NCBI RefSeq assembly: GCF_032854445.1
Contig: NC_088303.1
Coordinates: 25,709,265 to 25,773,264, forward strand
Direction: 5' to 3'
DNA length: 64,000 nt
From: Liolophura sinensis
Lineage: Eukaryota > Mollusca > Polyplacophora > Chitonida > Chitonidae
In this document: positions 59,801 through 64,000 of the stretch, piece by piece
How the letters are laid out: every line of letters begins with the position of its first letter
Position numbering within the stretch: the first letter of the stretch is position 1
Position numbers and translations under genes: made by a program
The notes under the pieces: model-generated
What the model was told of the DNA's origin: nothing
Database searches by the model: none
The model's input: the letters and a program-made list of their open reading frames with translations, nothing else

Positions 59801-62800
59801 GAACATTGTTTTCTTTCATTATAAAGTTACCGATTTTCCTTTGTTCAAGAAAATAGAAGTACTGAGTGTTTTTTTTTTTTTCGTGATCATTTGGTTGGGC
59901 TTCTGTGGCCAAGTGGTTTGCATGGTAGGGCCTCTCGCCAATACGGTCACTGTGAGTTCTAGCCCACCTCATCCTGGCTTGCTCTCCAGTCGTACATGGT
60001 AGATCTGCCAGATACAAAATTTTCCACAAGCGTTAATCAAAGTGTGATGTTTAAGGGCTGTGATCTCAGAAAGTGTTGAATATGTTCCTTTTCAGAGGCT
60101 ATATTCTGAAAGCCTGGGTAGGAAAACCCCAGTTTGTGAATTTCCAGATATCTAGTCTTCTTCAGTAGGAAATTACTGTCATCTAAGAATGCTTCCATGA
60201 CAAATAAGTGTTCCGAGACTGTTAAAAATGAACAGTACATGGCATTTCTAAAAGGGCATATCTCAAAAACCACTTAGAATTTAGAGTTGTAACTTTACAA
60301 ACCTTCCTCATATATGCTAAGGTGTGTTTAAGAATTTTTACAAAATAATCCAAGGGGGTCACTACAAAAAAAAAATTTGGGCTGATTTGACACAGAATGA
60401 CCCTTCTTTTCTTAGGTTAGAGTTCAGAACAGCATGTTGGTGGGAGGAGCAGCCTGACAGCTGTGTTTGTGGTTGTTTTCTGTTCTTAGGTTGGAATTAA
60501 GAATGACATGTTGATGGGAGGAGCACACAATCTGAGAGCTGTGTTTGTTGCTGTTTTCTGCTCTCAGGTGGGAGTTAAGAATGGCATGTTGGTGAAAGGA
60601 GTACCGAGCCTGACGGCTGTGTTTGTTGCTGTTTTCTGTTCTTTGGTTAGAGTTAAGAATGGCATGTTCGAGGTAGGAGCACATCATTACAGATGTGTTT
60701 GTTACTGTTTTCTGTTATTAGGTTAGAGTTAAGAATGGCATGTTTGTGCGAGGAGCATACAGCCTGACAGATGTGTTTGTTGCTGTTTTCTGTTCTTAGG
60801 TTAGAGTTAAGAATGGCATGTTGGTGGGAGGAGCATACAGCCTGACAGCTGTATTTGTTGCTGTTTTCTGTTCTTAGGTTATAGTTAAGAATAGCATGTT
60901 TGTGCGAGGAGCATACAGCCTGACAGATGTGTTTGTTGCTGTTTTCTGTTCTTAGGTTATAGTTAAGGATGGCATGTTGGTGGGAGGAGCATACAGCCTG
61001 ACAGCTGTATTTGTTGCTGTTTTCTGTTCTCAGACTGACATTTAGAATGACAGTGTTAGTGGGACAGGATCACAGTCAGCTGTATTTGTTGATGTTTTTT
61101 TGTTCTCAGGCTGGCGTTAAGAACGGCATGTTCATGGGAGGAGCAAAGAAGCTTTGTCCTGATTTAGTCACCATACCTTACGATTTTGACAAATACAATG
61201 AAGTCTCCAGACAGCTGTATGACATTGTGGCAAGGTATGGTGTGAATACTTCCCTACCAATAATTGCTGACACAGCGATAAATGTTTTATTGGCTGCCTT
61301 CAATTCTAATGATATGGTTAATTTCAAAAAGCTATTTCTGGCTCAAGTCAAAATTTAAAGTAAAGATAAAGCTGAATTAATTGATAAAGTAGTATTCCAG
61401 AAATGTTGTAAAAATATTTTTAAAATTCTACACCGCTTCTCAACAAAAGAAATAGCAAACAATCGTGAGTGTTGTAGCCACTCATTTGGTGTTGCCATGT
61501 TATAGCTAACACCCGATACCCAACCAAAGAGTATTAGCACAGTTCTGTGTTCAAAGGCCTGATGTATTGTTTAGTTTGGAGTCCTGCACGTCTTGGTCCT
61601 GCATGGCTGTAGACATTTGGCCCAGCTGACTACTGATTTCAAGGAATTTAACGAACATAGCAGGACCTTCTGATTAATGACAGACTTTTTCATTCAGATT
61701 TTGGAAAGATATTTTCATAATAAATCTGACTTTGCTAAGGACAAATATGGTGAAGTCAGAATATTTTTCTTAAAGCGATTGTCTTGCCTGCTCGCCCTGA
61801 CAAGTTACTGCAGTATCCTGTCCAACATGCACGCACTGTGACATGAGCAGCTGTTCTCAGATCGCTGCTCATAAATGTGTGGTCCAAAATGCATCAGTTT
61901 AACACTTAAACTAACCACAAAATCCAATTTATTGCATTGATATTGGTTTATCCACTATAAGAAACCACGCTGACAGTCAAAGGCTAATAGGTTCTCTGAG
62001 GTGACAGCCAGTTATCATGTGACGCTTTCAGTGCTAGTGACTGGCCAAGTTCAAAAGATCTTCTACAACATTGTTACTCGGAGTGAATTGTCTGTGAGTG
62101 CCACATTCCAAGAGCTGAGCTCCATCTTCTCGGCTTTCAAAACTTTAAAGAATTTTTTACATATTTTTCTGTGATAACGGTGTCCTATATCATTTTTTGT
62201 ATGAATATACAGTGGCGGACTTTATGTTCAATTTGAAACCTTATGACAATGCTTAGTTTGTGATACTGGCAGTTGCAATTTTGACACATTGGTCATAAGA
62301 TTCCTTTAAGACATCCATTTGGTGTCAAAATTTTAAAGATAAAAATCACCCTTCCGACTCCTATTTCAAAGTTTGACTTAAATCAGAAAATGGCTTTTTG
62401 GAATCAGTCCATGCAATATTAATTTTTTTTTTCCACTTGCTGCAAATGCAGCAAACAATAGAAATGTATTGAATATCTTAAATTGACAGATTAACTGCTT
62501 TAATGATGTGTTATCTTTTGCCTGTACTATGTTATCCAGCTACACCCATGATATTGAAGCTGTAAGTTGTGACGAGATGCTGGTGGACTGTACGGACCTT
62601 CTTGCGGATGTTGGAGTGTCTCCATTAGACTTTGCCTCAGCCTTGCGACAAGAGATTCAGGAGAAGACAGGCTGTTCTGCTTCTGTTGGAATGGGTACAA
62701 TTCTGTTGTCTTGTGTGGAAATAATGATAATGTAATAATACTAATAATAATCTTTATCAAATTCCTCTCCTTTCTGGTCGTACATGGGAAAGTCTGTCAG

Positions 62801-64000
62801 CAACCTGCAGATGGTCGTGTGTTTCCCCAAGGCTCTGGCCGTTTTCGTTATACCATATTGCTGGCTGCCATCGTATAAGTGAAATATTTTTGAGTATGGG
62901 CATAAAACTCCAATCAAATAAATATACAACTAAATACTAAACTGCTACCTTAAAGGATTAGTGTCATGATTAATTATATTATTCATAATTAGCCCTGTAT
63001 ATATTTTTCAGTTGAGTGTAAAAATAATATGAAGAATATGGCACATAAAATCACTAAATAATGAGGCTGGTTTTATGCATTTTTTCTGCCAACACTCGGT
63101 AGTCTTCACCGAGTTACATCCAACCTTTATGAACTCTCAGAGCTGTGCCATTTAGTCCTGTGTTAAAAAAGCTATAAGGGTGACAACAAGCATATCAAAT
63201 ATTTCTACACAAAATGTTTTGCTGTTCTGCATACATTTGTGAAATACACTGTTCATAACAAGTTATTATCTTCCTAATTACTGTAAATCTTTGACCTTTT
63301 TGACCTCTAAAGGACTATTTTCAGTGGAATTTATGCTTACAGTTGTTATGAAAATTATTATCAAAAATGTTTTGTTTGTGTCATGAAGGCTTCAGCTTCA
63401 TAAAACGGATTATTTCTCTACACAGAATAGTTCTGTCAGAATTCTTCAAAATATTGGTCACAGTGGTGGTTGAAAAGGTTAAAAGATTAGGGTAGGATCA
63501 ATAGCTAACTCTGGACACTAATCTTTTAAGGCTTATATTATGACCCTAGTCTTTGCAAATGTTGCAGCCAATCTGCCAGTTTTTGGCTGGTTTCACGAGT
63601 TGTGAATACTGCTACAGAAGAATTCTCTAAATGGCGTTGTAGAGTTCACTCTTCTGGCTATTCCAGAGCTTCAGGTTTAAAATACATTGTAAAAAGCAAA
63701 TGTTCAGTGCTACAACAGCTATCTCTTACGGATCAGACTGTTCACCTATCTCAAATTATTGTGTGCCATATTTTATAAGTTGCGTTGTGTCACAATTTGC
63801 ATTTAGATAACACAGAGAATGCCCTTAGCTTCATTTTGCTACAAAAATCAGATTGAACCTGAGTTTTGGATGTGTCTCTTGGTTGTTAGGTCCAAACATT
63901 TTACTGGCGAAAATGGCCACGAGGAATGCCAAACCAAATGGTCAGTTTTATCTGGGACCAGATCAGGTGACTGAGTTCATCGGCCCAAAATTGGTCAAAG
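50679..64000 (+). CDS. REV1: REV1 DNA repair protein (deoxycytidyl transferase), partial gene, eight exons
   Basis: Exons 50679-50819, 52286-52406, 53150-53321, 54295-55073, 59386-59684, 61110-61234, 62540-62694 and 63890-64000+ join in phase to about 634 residues and run off the window. REV1 is the translesion-synthesis polymerase that inserts dCMP opposite abasic or damaged guanine sites and scaffolds polymerase zeta and other Y-family enzymes in the nucleus. A basic N-terminus leads to a BRCT domain (about 75-165; IFKGVSIYVNGY, THVIATRLPNSKVKELKG, WILDS), a long acidic, serine-rich linker (about 170-370), then the Y-family palm: HVDMDCFFVSV (metal ligand D387), SYEARQAGVKNGM, and SCDEMLVD (D557/E558). 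Vertebrate REV1 is about 1,250 residues, so the rest of the catalytic core and the C-terminal interaction domain lie beyond 64000. Introns are rich in repeats. Confidence 0.95.
50820..52285 (+). other. REV1 intron 1
   Basis: Holds a tandem duplication of about 107 bp (51533-51639 and 51640-51742), including a GATA microsatellite that differs by one repeat, and a small palindrome (52097-52185: GTGATATCAGGAATTGT mirrored by ACAATTTCTGATATCC). Confidence 0.75.
52286..52406 (+). CDS. REV1: REV1 exon 2, ending at a GC donor
   Basis: Acceptor TTCTCTTTGCAG; 40 codons plus one base. To keep NGYT-N-PSSDKLK in frame with exon 3, the donor must be GGATACACCA/GCAAGT, a GC-AG intron (the nearest GT, two bases on at AA/GTCATT, gives a stop after joining). 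Confidence 0.85.
52407..53149 (+). other. REV1 intron 2 (GC-AG) with opposed SINE fragments
   Basis: A minus-orientation SINE 3' fragment (52890-52995) is followed directly by a short plus-orientation SINE tail (about 53018-53068), so the two tails point away from each other around ATAAAATAAATG. Confidence 0.6.
53150..53321 (+). CDS. REV1: REV1 exon 3 (BRCT core)
   Basis: Acceptor CCCAATTAG, donor GACAG/GTAAGA. Encodes the BRCT core (LMNIHGGNYEHYLSKT, THVIATRLPN, KPEWILD). The conserved Trp of the third BRCT helix is present. Confidence 0.9.
53322..54294 (+). other. REV1 intron 3 with an internal duplication
   Basis: A block at about 53705-53900 (CCTGCGAAAGACCA, CAAAGGGAGATAA, TTGTTGTCCCGTGAAAA) recurs at about 54098-54260 (CCTGCAAAAGACCA, CAAAGGGAGATAA, TTGCTGTCCAATGAAAA). 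The copies are diverged, about 390 bp apart. Confidence 0.7.
54295..55073 (+). CDS. REV1: REV1 exon 4 (BRCT end, acidic linker, palm start)
   Basis: The largest exon, 779 bases; acceptor TGATGTCTTTGCAG, donor TTGAAAG/GTTTGT (weak). It closes the BRCT domain (IQAGRLLSYEPYQLY), encodes a low-complexity acidic linker and ends in the polymerase motif HVDMDCFFVSV and RPELKG. Confidence 0.92.
55074..56137 (+). other. REV1 intron 4, left part
   Basis: No exon. Two short stretches (55177-55200 and 55855-55880) share GATCTGTGGC.TTCGT. A TTAA at 56134-56137 is the left target duplication of the transposon. Confidence 0.5.
56138..59274 (-). mobile_element. complete Kolobok/Mutator-like DNA transposon, TTAA target
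   Basis: The 3,137 bp element is bounded by terminal inverted repeats: left GGTGGGACACTACCCTCTGA, right (reverse complement) GGTGGGACACGGCCCCTCTG. TTAA flanks both ends (56134-56137 and 59275-59278). It encodes a transposase on the minus strand and sits antisense in REV1 intron 4. TTAA targets are typical of Kolobok and piggyBac; the transposase is not piggyBac-like. I call it Kolobok-like because of the target site and Mutator-like because the protein resembles the Mutator-like transposase domain annotated in many animals. Confidence 0.88.
56775..58706 (-). pseudogene. transposase with a single in-frame TGA
   Basis: One frame runs from ATG 58706 to the stop at 56775 (644 codons), broken only by TGA at 57149-57147 (codon 520). 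Features: a basic N-terminus (RKRGRKMRGRAGGRPKKH, about 21-38), a CxxC...CxxC zinc-binding-like pair (CCKVCGS near 130 and CRDC near 165), then the catalytic region. A plausible DDE set is D273 (SYDGSWQKRG), D368/D370 (LTDGDSKAYDHV) and E533 (TQNTNECFNGTVW), the last lying beyond the stop, so a truncated product would lack it. Cys/His-rich segments (CSNYCHGC, CPKGPKSWCHYN) are typical of this family. It would cut and paste the element; the TGA suggests recent loss or an allelic or sequencing difference. Codon spacing otherwise looks intact. Confidence 0.85.
59386..59684 (+). CDS. REV1: REV1 exon 5
   Basis: Acceptor AACCTTTCAG, donor AGACAG/GTATAT; 299 bases. Encodes KPIAVTHSKGKGTKLQPGAN, a variable insert rich in K, S and A, and EIASCSYEARQ. 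The Met-starting frame of 251 codons that surrounds it (59247-60002) is mostly intron read-through. Confidence 0.92.
59685..60411 (+). other. REV1 intron 5, left part, with SINE head
   Basis: A plus-orientation SINE head lies at about 59895-60010 (TGGCCAAGTGGTTTGCATGG as A box, GTGAGTTCTAGCCC as B box, then TGGCTTGCTCTCCAGTCGTA) without core or tail. The rest is unremarkable. Confidence 0.6.
60412..61105 (+). repeat. nine tandem decoy 3' splice sites copied from the exon 6 boundary
   Basis: Acceptor AGs follow at steps of about 74-78 bp (TTAG or its variants starting at 60412, 60486, 60564, 60642, 60718, 60796, 60874, 60952 and 61030; the real TCAG starts at 61106). Each unit has a pyrimidine tract (TTTGTTGCTGTTTTCTGTTC), AG (one copy has TG), and a mimic of exon 6 (GTTAAGAATGGCATGTTGGT, then GGAGGAGCA, coding VKNGM..GGA). 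Most units carry TAG in the exon 6 frame at the next junction, so using one would end translation. It is a degenerating tandem amplification of the exon 6 splice site. Confidence 0.9.
61110..61234 (+). CDS. REV1: REV1 exon 6
   Basis: Acceptor TTTTTTTGTTCTCAG, donor GCAAG/GTATGG. Encodes AGVKNGMFMGGAKKLCPDL, then VPYDF-like IPYDFDKYNEVSRQLYDIVA. It is the only one of ten similar boundaries that continues the conserved polymerase sequence after GGA. Confidence 0.92.
61235..62539 (+). other. REV1 intron 6
   Basis: No repeat or extra exon recognised in 1.3 kb. Confidence 0.6.
62540..62694 (+). CDS. REV1: REV1 exon 7 (catalytic SCDE)
   Basis: Acceptor ATGTTATCCAG, donor GAATGG/GTACAA. Encodes YTHDIEAVSCDEMLVD with the catalytic Asp-Glu pair, followed by LRQEIQEKTGCSASVGMG, the palm of the polymerase. 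Confidence 0.93.
62695..63889 (+). other. REV1 intron 7 with a SINE and an inverted-repeat element
   Basis: A plus SINE lacking its head lies at 62755-62930 (GTCAGCAACCTGCAGATGG to AAATAAATATAC). It is followed closely by the TTAA-associated element. The right third (63535-63880) shows nothing further. Confidence 0.65.
62951..63533. mobile_element. TTAA-associated inverted-repeat element (MITE), about 580 bp
   Basis: The left end is CCTTAAAGGATTAGTGTC; the right end in reverse complement is CCTTAAAAGATTAGTGTCC. TTAA lies at both ends. No coding capacity. The left part matches 30080-30316 in reverse. Inside the right end there is an extra inverted copy (GGTTAAAAGATTAGGGT at about 63478), making a small palindrome. 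Confidence 0.6.
63890..64000 (+). CDS. REV1: REV1 exon 8 (cut by window end)
   Basis: Acceptor TTGGTTGTTAG completes a Gly codon with exon 7. Encodes PNILLAKMATRNAKPNGQFY then VTEFIGPKLVK, the conserved NILLA.MATR.AKP.GQ segment of REV1. The final bases AAAG could be an exon end, but the next base is outside the window. Confidence 0.92.

Noticed and set aside
59247-60002. A 251-codon frame as one exon
   Set aside because: Only 59386-59684 matches REV1; the ends are intron and SINE read-through, with clear splice sites on both sides.
60508-60726. A 72-codon frame in REV1 intron 5 as an extra exon
   Set aside because: It spans three decoy units; its sequence does not continue REV1 after the copied VKNGM..GGA segment.

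Overview
The window looks like nuclear DNA of a lophotrochozoan, most probably a marine mollusc. Evidence is the low gene density, spliced genes with GT-AG introns, many copies of a tRNA-headed SINE with an ATTT-rich tail of a type I associate with mollusc genomes, a Gypsy LTR element, a LINE, several inverted-repeat elements and a Kolobok/Mutator-like DNA transposon. No species is claimed.

Layout. 1.2-1.4 kb (minus): first coding exon of a DEG/ENaC sodium channel. 2.5-3.6 kb: two LINE fragments. 7.2-11.9 kb (minus): C-terminal exons of a cobalamin-binding (intrinsic factor/transcobalamin-like) protein, with a perfect 20 x 51 bp tandem array touching its last exon. 12.7-24.4 kb: mostly non-coding, with an inverted-repeat element, a small gene relic and one copy of a segmental duplication. 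24.4-29.6 kb (minus): decayed Gypsy retrotransposon carrying two SINEs. 31.3-32.6 kb (minus): intact single-exon alpha-1,3-fucosyltransferase (GT10), followed upstream by the second copy of the segmental duplication (32.9-36.3 kb). 39.4-40 kb: foldback repeat. 42.6-44.2 kb: broken fucosyltransferase paralogue split by an inverted-repeat element. 45.3-46.8 kb: large palindrome with 21 bp minisatellites. 50.7-64 kb (plus): eight exons of REV1 (BRCT domain plus the start of the Y-family polymerase), running off the window; intron 4 holds a complete 3.1 kb TTAA-flanked transposon on the opposite strand.

The most unusual signal is shared by two unrelated genes. In the cobalamin-binder gene and in REV1, the sequence at a 3' splice site together with the first part of its exon has been amplified in tandem directly upstream of that exon. 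In the first gene the 51 bp unit keeps phase and stays open through all 20 copies, so every acceptor could add 17-residue units in frame. In REV1 nine decoy acceptors (about 78 bp apart) each carry pyrimidine tract, AG and a mimic of the exon start, but the ones I traced lead to stop codons.

The genes are otherwise unrelated; no shared pathway or operon is implied. All splice sites were read by eye and are unverified by transcripts.
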